Source of the DNA: Raphanus sativus
Taxonomy: Eukaryota > Streptophyta > Magnoliopsida > Brassicales > Brassicaceae
Length of the DNA stretch: 64,000 nt
Reading direction: 5' to 3'
Assembly: GCF_000801105.2 (NCBI RefSeq)
Contig: NC_079514.1
Location: 5,642,001 to 5,706,000, forward strand
Position numbers and translations under genes: made by a program. The notes under the pieces are model-generated. The model was not told the origin of the DNA and made no database searches. It saw only the letters and a list, made by a program, of their open reading frames with translations. Shown here one piece after another: positions 34,640 to 44,600 of this stretch; position 1 is the stretch's first letter; the number at the start of each line of letters is the position of its first letter.

Positions 34640-36700
34640 CAATATGTTTCCACTTGTCAGCTATTACGTTGCGCATGTGTAATATAAATGATCATTGGTC
34701 ATTTTAACTTTGTTCAGATCCATTTTAACTCTTCTATGACTGTAACCATTCGAAGAAATACAAAACTCAATAAAAAAATGTTACGTAGCATGTAGTATAT
34801 GAGTTGTTTCTATCGTTAGTGGATCGTGCATGATTGCTGGATATAGGATCTTTTGGTAAAGTTCCTGATCGACCAATCGAATTAGTTTGTTATAATGAAG
34901 TGGTTTCTGAATATCTTGACTATGGTGGATAAAACCCCATAAACATACTTGACAAAGAAAACTATTAGGAACATATACACAGTAATGCATATGTTATGGT
35001 AGATATGTGCATAATTCTTCAAAAGTTACCACGAACTTGCCATTAAGCAAATTTACCACATGATTTATGATGGATTAGTTTTCTTAGTTTCTGTTGCAAC
35101 ATTATTCGCATATCTTCTTTAAAAAAAACAGTATTCGCATATTTTAGAGTCGGATCATGCAATGCAATATATCATAACGAAAAGAAAAAAATGTTGGGAC
35201 ACATACGATATGAATTGAGATGCGTGGAGGCACATATGCAGGTGACATATAAACCACATTATATGTTATCATAACATCGTATAGTGTCGTCTTATCATTA
35301 TCAGTCTGATAACATGTGGACTTTGACAAAATGAGCTTATATTTAGTGGTCGGCACGCATGATTTCTTAAACAACATTTTCTTTATGTGTTATTATTATA
35401 TTATATATGATTTACCAAACCAAGTACCATCGATACCAACAAAAGAATAAAGGTTACTACAGGCTGTTTTCCTCTGTACAATAATAAAAAATAATATTGC
35501 AAAGACTAAAACATAGTAGTAGAAGAAAAATGACTGTGTTTTTGTCTTTTTCAACTGTATGTTTACACTGGTTTGTCGTCGTTTTTTAAAACCTTTTCGT
35601 GCACCATTTGTCGTCGGTTTACATTGCAATGCCAGAGATTGAAAGGATCTGATTAGGCCAACATATAATGTGTTATATCAAGATACATTGAATCTTGAAT
35701 TTTTTAGCAAAGACAATAATCGAATGAATTAATTATGCACTCGCAATAAGTCTCTTATAATCTTACAACATTCAATTATTTAGCCAGAAAAAGGAGAGAG
35801 AGAGAATAATAAATGGCGACTCAAGAAGTTATCGATCTGTCAAATACTTAATTGGAACACTGAAAGAAACATATTTGTATACTATTTCTTTATAAAATCC
35901 GAATTCATGAATCCTGTCATTTTTAGTTGTGTCATAATGGCGTCAGCATATGTGTTGTGACTCTTCAATCGTCATAGGTGCAGCGTAGGATACACGTGGA
36001 GAACCTTCCTAAGATATTTGTATAAATTATAGCTGGTCTTCTTTTTTTTTTGAAAAAGTATAGCTGGTCTTTTCTGTTTATATTTCAATTTTTTTACCTT
36101 CAAATTTTTATTTGATTTAATAGTAAGAGAAAAATAGATGCAAGACCATTACTTCTTCATTGTTATTATAATTATTATAATTAATTTATATATGAAGACA
36201 TTATTCTATAAATAATTATTCCCAGCTCCACCATGGCACCATAGTCCATGAAAAATTGACCAAAGTAAGTATAAAACTATCGGTTAGCTCCACCACCAAT
36301 AAAGTGATCACAGAGAGCAAATCTCAGCCGTGTATTCGGTGCAGGGACCCTCTTTACAATTCAAACTTTCTGTTGGTCATTTATTTATTCCCGTGATCTT
36401 TAACTCTTCATCAGTTAACACCGTAAATAATCGTCTAACTTCTATTAAAATCCAAATTATCCTAAACAAATTACACATTTAGACTCAGCAATCACATCAC
36501 TCCGTCATTTTCGTCACGAAAAGAAAACACTGATCAAAATATGGCACTTATAATATTTCAATACAAGCTGTGTTGTGTGTATCTGAAATTGGTTGAATGT
36601 CTAAATAATTCGCGAACCTTGTATACGAAAAGGCAAATGATAAATCAGATGGCGGAAAGAGACAACGGAACTAGAAAAAAGCCAGTTGATTTGTGGGGGG
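34640..36700. other. intergenic DNA, no gene seen
   Basis: AT-rich sequence between the foldback element and the TPP promoter region. The frames at 34781-34990, 35144-35377 and 35396-35629 are short, have no domain signature and sit in AT-rich sequence. I see no transposon ends here. Confidence 0.5.
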
Positions 36701-36719
36701 TCCATTAAGGCCCAACTAA

Positions 36720-36798
36720 CACGTGGTTACAGCACCATCTTAAATGTAACACGTGGCGCTTACGCTTTATTCAACTCTCTTGACTCGTAACCACGTGT
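36720..36798. promoter_or_regulatory. cluster of three G-box/ABRE-type ACGT elements
   Basis: CACGTGG at 36720-36726, CACGTGG at 36750-36756 and CCACGTGT at 36791-36798, all within 80 bp. The cluster is about 640-715 bp upstream of the TPP TATA box. bZIP (ABF/AREB, GBF) and bHLH factors bind such cores, and clustered ABREs usually mean abscisic-acid or stress response. That this cluster drives TPP is inference from position. Confidence 0.6.
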
Positions 36799-37433
36799 CT
36801 TTCACGAACCAGCTCCTTTTTAGGTAACGAACTAACGTCCGCCTTACGGTTGTTGTCTATGCACTAAGTTTTAGCTTTTTATATTATTTTTTCTTCTCTC
36901 AATTTGTTGTGATATAACATTTTATTAGTCAACAAGGTTTTAATAAATTACTTTTAATGTGTTTGTGGAACTTTTATATCTAGGAGAAATCTAGAACCGT
37001 TAGATATGGTAAATCAGACGGCTGTTTCACGCCGTTAGAAATATAATACTATAAAGATTTGGAAAGCACCAGAAATCCAGAATAACTATATGAAATGTAA
37101 ACGCATTGCAGAACATTACCCCAAAAAATTGAGAGTTGAATAAATGAAAGACTCCGCTCCGCACCAGAAACAAAAGAATATGACTAAATGAGGGACTCAC
37201 TAATCATAAAGTAATGTATTAATTTTATTTAGGGAAGCTAATAACGTGGAATAATAATAATTAAGAGCAGGAGGATGCGATGGCAATGTGGTATATAAGT
37301 CAAACATGTGAGGTGTATTCGACATTGAACAACAGCTTAATAACCTTGTTAACCACGTCTCTTTCTCTCTCTCGCTGTCTGTTTGAGAAACGGACCTGTT
37401 TTTTTTTTTTTTTTTTTAACAAGAGAAAGGGAG

Positions 37434-37442
37434 TGTATAAAT
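37434..37442 (+). promoter_or_regulatory. TATA box of the TPP gene
   Basis: gtgtataaatag, followed about 30-60 bp downstream by a CT-rich leader (ttcctcccttcccctctttc). A long T-run precedes it at 37401-37418. The start codon is 1.3 kb further on because of introns in the 5' untranslated region. Confidence 0.6.
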
Positions 37443-37469
37443 AGCAAAGCCCATCATCCTTCATTTCCT

Positions 37470-38759
37470 CCCTTCCCCTCTTTCACAATCTCTTCCTGAT
37501 TTTTCGTATATTCTCTCGTAATTTTTTCAGGGTTTTCGAGAAAAAAAAAAGTAAACAAAACAAAATCTCTATCTCTTCACTGATTTCGATCCCTGAGAAT
37601 CTGTTTATCTTTGAGGAGATAAAAATCTGCATTCTTCAGAGATTTTCTCTTCTGGGCTCTTCTTTTGTGTTTTCCACCTCGTTTCAATCAGGTTTTTAAA
37701 TCTAAACCCTAGTTTGATTCTTTAGATTTTAGCCGTTCGTTCGATCTGATTTGAGGTTCATTTTTTGCGTTTTAATTATCTTTTCTATTGACATTTACGC
37801 CTTTTTATTCCTATGTGATGTGATTAAACTCTGTTTTTATTTTTGTCTACAAACTCTGTTATCTCGTAAACCTTACAGCATGATTTATTGCAAAACCTTG
37901 TCTTTTGAAATCGATGTAATGATACTGAAAACTTTGTTCTCTTTTATTAGAATGGTCCTATGACCAAACCAAACTAAAGACTAGTTTAGTCATTGGTATG
38001 TTACTCGCACTTTTTTGGACCAGTTCTGTGAAACTATAAGCTTTTTGTCGGTAGCGTTATTAAATAATACTAATAGAAATGGTTGTCATATCAGAAAGGC
38101 AGTTAGAAAAACTTCGGTACTTGTCAAAATCAGTGGCTCCTTTTCTCTTCGTATCATTAAACAACCATTAAGACGATTAGGTAAAAAAAGAAAACAAGAG
38201 GAAGACGATATCAACAAAAACATAACTCTCGTGTTGACTTTCTTATGTACTGCTTTTTCTCATTTTCTTAAAAAGAACTTGAAAAAGGTTCAATCTTTTT
38301 ACTGACCTTTTGTGAGAAAGAAACTTTAACAGTTTGCCTTGTCCTGTAACATTTAAAAAAAATCAGAGATTTGCAATATTATTTACTCGAGTTTATGGTG
38401 GTCATGTTATACAGGGTTTGAAATTGAAGCTAAAGATCAGCCTAAGAACGTATTTCCTGGTGAAGATTAAGTGATGATGAGGTAATGTGAAAAGAAAGCT
38501 TTCCATTTTTAGTTTTTTTTGTGATTCAAGAAACATACTTTTTTAAGTATTGTTAATGTTCCTGAATATTTGCTTTTTGTGTTCAGTGTTCACTGTTAAT
38601 GGACCGTTCACCAACAAGCAGTGACAAGAAAACATTGAAGAAGTGGTTTTTCATTGACAAAACAGTTGGATAAACACACAAGTTCTTTAGAAGAAGTATC
38701 CCATCCCATCCCCCATTGAGTTTCTTACTTGAAAACATTTTGTTTTTTTCTGGACTTCG
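37470..38759 (+). other. TPP 5' untranslated region with probable introns
   Basis: Splice-like junctions suggest two leader introns: about 37693-38414 (donor caatcag|gtttttaaa, acceptor ttatacag) and about 38482-38586 (donor gatgag|gtaatgtg, acceptor ttgtgttcag). The frames at 37751-38305 lie in the first of these and have no family signature. The exact exon ends are inferred. Confidence 0.5.
38599..38673 (+). CDS. upstream ORF in the TPP leader, 24 residues
   Basis: ATG at 38599, stop TAA at 38671-38673, 86 nt before the TPP ATG, all within the last 5' UTR exon. It encodes MDRSPTSSDKKTLKKWFF and six more residues, basic and aromatic. From memory, Arabidopsis TPPF and TPPG carry conserved-peptide uORFs (CPuORF26/27); I infer that this is the counterpart. 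Such uORFs normally lower translation of the main frame and can stall ribosomes in response to a metabolite. The peptide is not part of the phosphatase. Confidence 0.7.
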   Translation: MDRSPTSSDKKTLKKWFFIDKTVG

Positions 38760-40345
38760 ATGGATACTGACCCTGATTCACCAATCAACAAACCAAGACT
38801 CGGATCATCTTTCCCTTCAGGAAGATTCTCAAGGAAGAAGATCCCTAAGCTCGACGATGTCAGATCCAACGGTTGGTTGGAAGCAATGATTTCCTCTTCC
38901 CCACCACGTAAGAGGCTAGTCAAAGATTTCAACGTCGAGATTGCTCCTGAAGATGACTTTGCTCAACGGGCTTGGATGGTACTATATTTTCTTACATCTC
39001 ATTGTGTTCTTTCACATTTGTTTAATCTCTCTGTTTTTATTCTCATTCCTCTCTTCTTGACAGCTCAAGTATCCATCAGCCATTACCTCCTTTGGTCACA
39101 TTGCAGCTCAAGCGAAGGACAAGAAGATAGCTATGTTTCTTGACTACGATGGAACTCTTTCCCCTATAGTCGATGACCCTGACCGTGCCATCATGTCTGA
39201 CGCTGTAAGAACCATTACCCTTTTGTATTTTTTGGATATGCTAAATTATGATGCTCTCTGGTCCGAAACTCTCTGTTTATCTCTCTCAGATGCGTGCTGC
39301 TGTTAAAGATGTCGCCAAGTACTTCCCAACAGCAATTATTAGTGGTAGAAGCCGTGACAAGGTTAGACTACTCTTAAACCATTATCAGCACAATCAAACT
39401 AAAAAGTTAAAAACGCTAAACAGTTTAGAGGTTTTCTCATATGTCAGGTTTACGAACTGGTAGGACTAACCGAACTCTACTACGCCGGTAGTCATGGGAT
39501 GGACATCATGACTCCTGCAAATGCTAATGGCTCTCCTGAAGAAACCAACTGTGACCAACAGGTGAATATTATTGTACCTCAGTTCAAAATATATGATCAA
39601 TCAACCTCTTCTAATCTCTTTGTTACTTGTTTTTGTTTATAGGGTGAAGAGGTAAACCTCTTTCAGCCTGCTAAAGAGTTCATACCAGTCATCGAAGAGG
39701 TTTATAAATCCCTCGTGGAGCTAACTAAAGGCATCAAAGGTGCAAAAGTAGAGAACCACAAGTTCTGCGCTTCTGTGCATTACCGTAACGTTGATGAGAA
39801 AGACTGGCCACTCGTTGCTCAACGTGTTCATGACCACCTGAAACAATACCCTCGTCTGCGTCTAACTCACGGCAGAAAGGTACTCTTCTTACTTTGTGGA
39901 TATATAGTCTGTATAATGATCACATATGTTATGTTAACATGAGTTGTTAATATGATTCAGGTTTTAGAGGTTCGTCCTGTGATTGAATGGAACAAAGGAA
40001 AAGCAGTTGAGTTTCTGTTGGAATCACTCGGATTAAGCAACAACGATGATTTTCTCCCAATCTTCATAGGAGATGACAAGACTGATGAGGATGCTTTTAA
40101 GGTACTAAGGGAGAAGAAGCAAGGATTTGGAATCTTGGTATCCTCTGTACCAAAAGAAAGCAATGCGTTCTACTCTCTTAGAGACCCCTCAGAGGTACAT
40201 AATATAATCTAATAGTCTATCTCATCACTTATGTTAATGTTACATATGCAATATTTTCTAATTGGGTAAAATGGTGATGCAGGTGAAGAAGTTTCTCAAG
40301 ACTTTGGTGAAATGGAGAAAGATGGAAGACTCTACAAGTCTCTGA
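38760..40345 (+). CDS. TPPG: trehalose-6-phosphate phosphatase, 7 exons, 359 aa
   Basis: Dephosphorylates trehalose-6-phosphate to trehalose, removing a sugar-status signal that acts on SnRK1. Exons: 38760-38978, 39064-39204, 39290-39361, 39448-39561, 39643-39879, 39961-40194, 40283-40345; all GT-AG, all phase 0, 1080 nt. The HAD-superfamily phosphatase signature is complete: LDYDGTLSP (nucleophile D100, acid/base D102), SGRSRDK (138-144) and [10 protein letters not shown] (298-307). The N-terminal 70 residues ([34 protein letters not shown]) are of the plant TPP type. There is no plastid-type leader. The symbol rests on remembered similarity to Arabidopsis TPPG/TPPF and on adjacency to an APT3-type gene; TPPF is the alternative. 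It is convergent with the DOG1-RRM tandem pair downstream. Confidence 0.93.
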
Positions 40346-40720
40346 TGATTGTGTAGGAGTATCAGAAGAGCTTCATTCAACTCTTGCTTTCTATTTTTTT
40401 ATCACATTTTAGTTTTCTTTATCTTTATTAGTCTCTGCTATTATATCTTTAACTGATCATTTTTCCATATTTTCCATGAATTAAGCTGTATTAAAAATCA
40501 CTCTCTTTTCATGATTTATTTCAACCCAGAGCACATATGAAGTAGAATGTTGTCTAGCTAAAATGGTAAATGAAACAAATCGTCAGCTCATATAATAATT
40601 ATTCTGGTTCAGTTTACAGATCAAGGCATCAAGGAGAAGCAAATCCTTTACAGAAACCAAAGAGACTCTAGAAACTACTTTTAATATCAATCCCAAAGTA
40701 TATAGTGAAGGAAAGTGGGA

Positions 40721-42061
40721 CTAGATAGAGTTCTTAGCCGCACGACCAATATGCATTTCCTTACCTAAAAGGATTTGACGGTTCATTACCCGCATAGCAT
40801 GAATTTTATCCCTTTCATCTGCAAAGCTAACAAAACCATATGTCTCTCCAGTTCCTTTGTTAACGCAAATCTTTGAATTCCTAGCCGAACGATAATGACT
40901 GAACTCCTGTAGTAGCAAACCATACGTGGTCTCTGGGGCCAAGTTCCCAACATATATAACGTGCTTTTGCTGCTGCTGCTCCTGCATCATGGGCGGTGGT
41001 GCAACCTGCTGCATCATAGGCGGATGCTGATTCGGGCCTGGTGCAAAAACACATCCGGGTGGAGCAAAATGAGGGAAGATCGGGCCAGCATGTGGTGGAA
41101 AGCGATGTGGATACTGCATCATGGGAGGACGATGATTCGGGCGTGCAATAACCAATCCGTATGGAGGAAAAGGCTGGAAGAGCTGGTCAGCATGTGGTGG
41201 AAGCTGAGGTAAATGCTGCTGCATCATGGGCTGAGGATAATTGTGGTGTGCAATATTAACCTCTCCGGATGGATCAAGGAGCTGTTCAGGTTTTGGAAGC
41301 TGCTGGTTAATGAGATGATTATCAAATAGAGAATTCTCAAAAGCCTGATCCTGCAAAAAACAAATTAATCCCAAAAATATAAAACATCTTTCTAGTACTA
41401 TACTACTCATGTCAAAATCATTCTAAGATAGTTGTAAAAATTCAAGAAAGCCATGATGGGGGGGAGAGGTGAAGAACCTGATGTTTAAACCCTGCAAGAA
41501 GCTTGCATACGCTTACAAGAAAGAGAGCGATTTGATTCATGTTCAACACTCCAACAATGCTGGTGATTGTATCCTTCCTCAATTGATTCGCTTCACGGAA
41601 GATTCTCACAAGCTCCTCCATGATCATCGCACCACCACCATCCTCCTCCTCCTCCTCCGTCGTCACTGAAGTCGCCGTCTCCATAACTACCGTTTCACTC
41701 TGAGCATGAAGACGAAAGGACGATACCCACTTATCCGAGAAACGTTTTACGAAACGGTCCTGTGCTTCCGTCATCTCATCTTGTAGACGCGAGACTGTTC
41801 CGTTGATAGTGTTCCCGAGCTGGGAAGATAGTTCTTCCCACGCAGCAAGGTTACGGAAAGTGTGGACGGGATCTTGATCGTCGTCGTCGATGAAAGACTT
41901 GATGAGACTGGTGAAAAGACGAGGGTTGATGTCGCCGAGGAGGAGGATCGTCGTCTCGAGGGGGACAGTCACAGCCATGTCTTTAGGTGTTTGGACCAGT
42001 CGGTGAAGAAGTCATCGAGTTGATTGAAAGGTCTGGTACGTCGGAAGAGATCTTCAGACAT
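40721..42061 (-). pseudogene. DOG1/INP1-like + RRM gene, copy 1, frame broken in exon 1
   Basis: Two exons: about 42061-41478 and 41350-40721, joined at a CAG|GTTC donor and tttttgcag acceptor. Starting at the ATG equivalent to copy 2 (42061), the frame encodes MSEDLFRRTRPF and so on but stops after 30 residues. Compared with copy 2 about 45 codons are missing and two bases are gained, so the rest lies in another frame. A downstream ATG at 41978 would restart in the remaining frame and give a 376-residue N-truncated product without the first DOG1 helix. The C-terminal part is intact: a Pro/Gln/Met/His-rich linker, then an RRM with RNP2 IYVGNL and RNP1 TYGFVSFA. It could still make a short protein, but loss of the domain start favours a pseudogene. 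Confidence 0.7.
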
Positions 42062-42996
42062 TTCTGGGAGAAGAAGAAGACTGACGTACGACGGATGAGA
42101 GGGTTTCTTGAAAGGTTTTTCTTTTATTTTTGCTCTGTTTTTTTTGGAGGGAAGGCATGTATATAACGGACTCGGTCAAACTGTATAACTAACTCGAATC
42201 TCAAAAAGTTCAGTGATACGCTTCGCTTCGGTTAAATCACATGAACCATGCAAGGCAATAAAACCGGATTGGTTTGACTCTAATCAATTCGAACCTCATA
42301 AAATTCTATTTGGCTCGGTTAAATCACTAGAACCATGCAAATTTAAACCCAACTTTGCCTTTTTTATTTGTTTTTTTTTTAGAAAAATCAAAAGTCAACT
42401 GTGACAAAAAAAAAAGAAAAAAAAATCAGTTATTGAACAGATAATTTACTTGGCGTCTAACAATTGTTTAAGAACCTTTACATGTTTTCAAGCCCAATCA
42501 GCGTTGGAGATTAGGAGTAAAGACACTACACCATGCGACATTTACAAATTACAAACATCTTTAGTTTTTAGAAGAACACACCATAAGCACATATAATTTA
42601 AAGGCCCAAATCTTCACTCTGTGCTTGCAATCTTGTTTCTCTTTTCTTTTCTTTTACCAATCATATAATCTTTGTTAATCATCTTTTAGTTTTCTATATA
42701 TTTAACAGTTTCTGCTTTAATATCTTTAACTGTTTTTTTTCCATATTATTAAGCTGTACTAAAATCACTCTATCTATTTTTTTCTCACAAGTTTACCCTG
42801 AGCACTTATGGAGGAGATTCTGTCTAAAATGGTAACTGAAACAAATCCTTACTTCATAGAATCTTCTGGTTCAGTTTACAGATTAAGGCATAAGAGAGAG
42901 AAGCAAAGCTAAAGAGAAATAAATCTTTTACAAAAACCAAAGAGACCTAGAAACTGCTTTAGTATCAATCTCAAGTATATAAGAAGGAAAGTGAGG

Positions 42997-44249
42997 CTAG
43001 GTATTGCTGTGAGCTGCACGGCGAATATCCATTGGCCTATTTAAAAGTGGAGCACCGTTCATTTCATGCATAGCACGTCTTTTCTCCCTTTCATCTGCAA
43101 AGCTAACAACACCATATTTTTGGTTACGTCCGGTGTCATTCTCAATCTGTACCACCCTAACCGAAGGATAACGTCTGAACATCTGTCGTAGCATATCACG
43201 CGTGACATTCAGGTCTAAGTTCCAAACGTATATATCGTGTAACCGTTCAGGTTGGTTCCGGATCATGAGCGGAGCAGTACTGTAGTTAGGTGGTGGAAGC
43301 TGAGCTGCATACTGCTGCATCATTTGCTGATAAGCAAGTAGATAATGTGGTGAAGCCTGGTTAGCAAAAAACCGAGCCGGTACATGTGCAAGCTGTTGGA
43401 TCATAGGAGGGTTACCAAATTTTTAGATTAAAACATATAATCTCAAATATTTTCTCTACTAATCATTCACTAATCATCCTTAAGAAAAAAAAAACATATC
43501 AACCAAAAACTAAGTGTTAACCGGAAGAGAGTCAAAGGTTATTAGAGAAGAACCTGATGTCTAAACCCTGCAAGAAACTCGCATACGCCTTCAAGAAACA
43601 GAGCCGCTTGATTCTCGTTTGATAAATCAACAATGTCGGCGATCGTAGTCTTCCTCAGTTGATTCGCTTCACGGAAGATTCTCACAAACTCCTCACCCAA
43701 CGTCACCGAAGCTGCCGTCTCCATAACCGTCACGCTCTGTCTCCCACGCTGAGAAGAATGAAACCACGAGACCCAATTATCCGAGCAACCTTGTATGAAA
43801 CGCTCATGAGCTTCGCTCATCTCACGTAGCAGACGAGAGACCGTGTTGTTAATCTTGTTCTTGACGTCATCGACGAAGTGGTTCGCTGGAAACGCCAAGG
43901 CTCTCCACGCAGCGAGATCTCCGTGATCGCGGTTCGGGTCTCTGAAAGATTGGACGAGACTGAAGAAAAGATGAGGATGGATGTCGCCGAGGAAGAGAAT
44001 CGACGTCTCGAGCGAGTTTACGCGCCACGAGGGGAAAAGGAAGTAGGAGATGGTGTCTCTGTTCGCGTAGTGGTCGATAGTGTCGTAGTAGGAGATCAAG
44101 TCGCTGAAGACGGCGCCGTTATTGACGGCGGAAGGAGGAGAATCCCGGAAGAGAGGGATGCAGCGTTTGTTTAGGTGTTCGGACCATTCGGTGTAGAAAC
44201 CATCGATTAGATAGAAAGGTCTGTTACGTCGGAAGAGATCGCCAGCCAT
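42997..44249 (-). CDS. DOG1/INP1-like domain fused to an RBP45/47-like RRM, copy 2
   Basis: Exons 44249-43554 and 43392-42997, 363 residues. Residues about 12-230 resemble the DOG1 domain shared by DOG1, INP1 and TGA factors: FYTEWSEHL start, then YANRD, then SYFLFPSW...SLETSILFLGDIHP, and a long helical tail ending EFLAGFRHQ. After a Met/Gln/Pro-rich linker (233-283) comes one RRM: RNP2 IYVWNL (286-291), RNP1 KYGVVSFA (324-331), with RYPSVR and FADEREKRRAMHEMNG strongly like the second RRM of RBP45/47. No transcript proves the join. The same exon order, phase and donor in both copies support it, and the RRM exon has no good start of its own. The role is unknown: DOG1-type domains act in protein interaction and heme binding, the RRM in RNA binding. 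Its place next to TPP recalls INP1 of Arabidopsis. Confidence 0.75.
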
Positions 44250-44600
44250 TTCTGGGAGAGGAAGAAGAAGACGATGATGGAGAGGGTTTCTGAGAATTTT
44301 CTTTTATCGTTAGGTTTGCTCTGTTTTTGGAGGGAAGGCATATACATAACGAACTCGGTTTAACTATGTAACCAATTTCAGTCTCATTAATATTCAAGAT
44401 TCGGTTCGGTTAAGTCATCAGAACCATTCCAATTTAAAAGCTCGTCGTTGTGTTTTTGAGGGAAGGCAATTCGAATCTCATAAATTTTCATTCGGTTCGG
44501 TTAAATCTTTTTTTAAATGAATTTTAAATTTAAACCCAATTTTGCTTCTTTTTTAAAAATAATAATTTATTTTCTTATTCTAAGAATAAAAAGTCAACTA

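Larger units (their letters stand above)
40404..44600. repeat. tandem segmental duplication, period about 2.27 kb
   Basis: Sequence just 3' of the TPP stop (ttttagttttctttatc..., 40410) recurs at 42686 (ttttagttttctatat...). The match continues through the downstream flank (gttcagtttacagat at about 40610 and 42870), both exons of the DOG1-RRM gene, and the upstream flank (gctctgttttt.ggagggaaggcat). Two copies are visible, and the second is the better preserved. Confidence 0.8.

Noticed and set aside
40961..41212. Plus-strand frame starting with a poly-Leu run
   Set aside because: It is the antisense of the Gln/Met/Pro-rich linker of the DOG1-RRM gene.
43878..44174. Plus-strand frame of 98 codons
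   Set aside because: Antisense shadow of the conserved DOG1-like exon.
42997..44249. Direct call of INP1 for the DOG1-type gene
   Set aside because: The domain and neighbourhood are suggestive, but INP1 as I know it has no RRM, and the position relative to TPP is reversed; without alignment the symbol is not justified.
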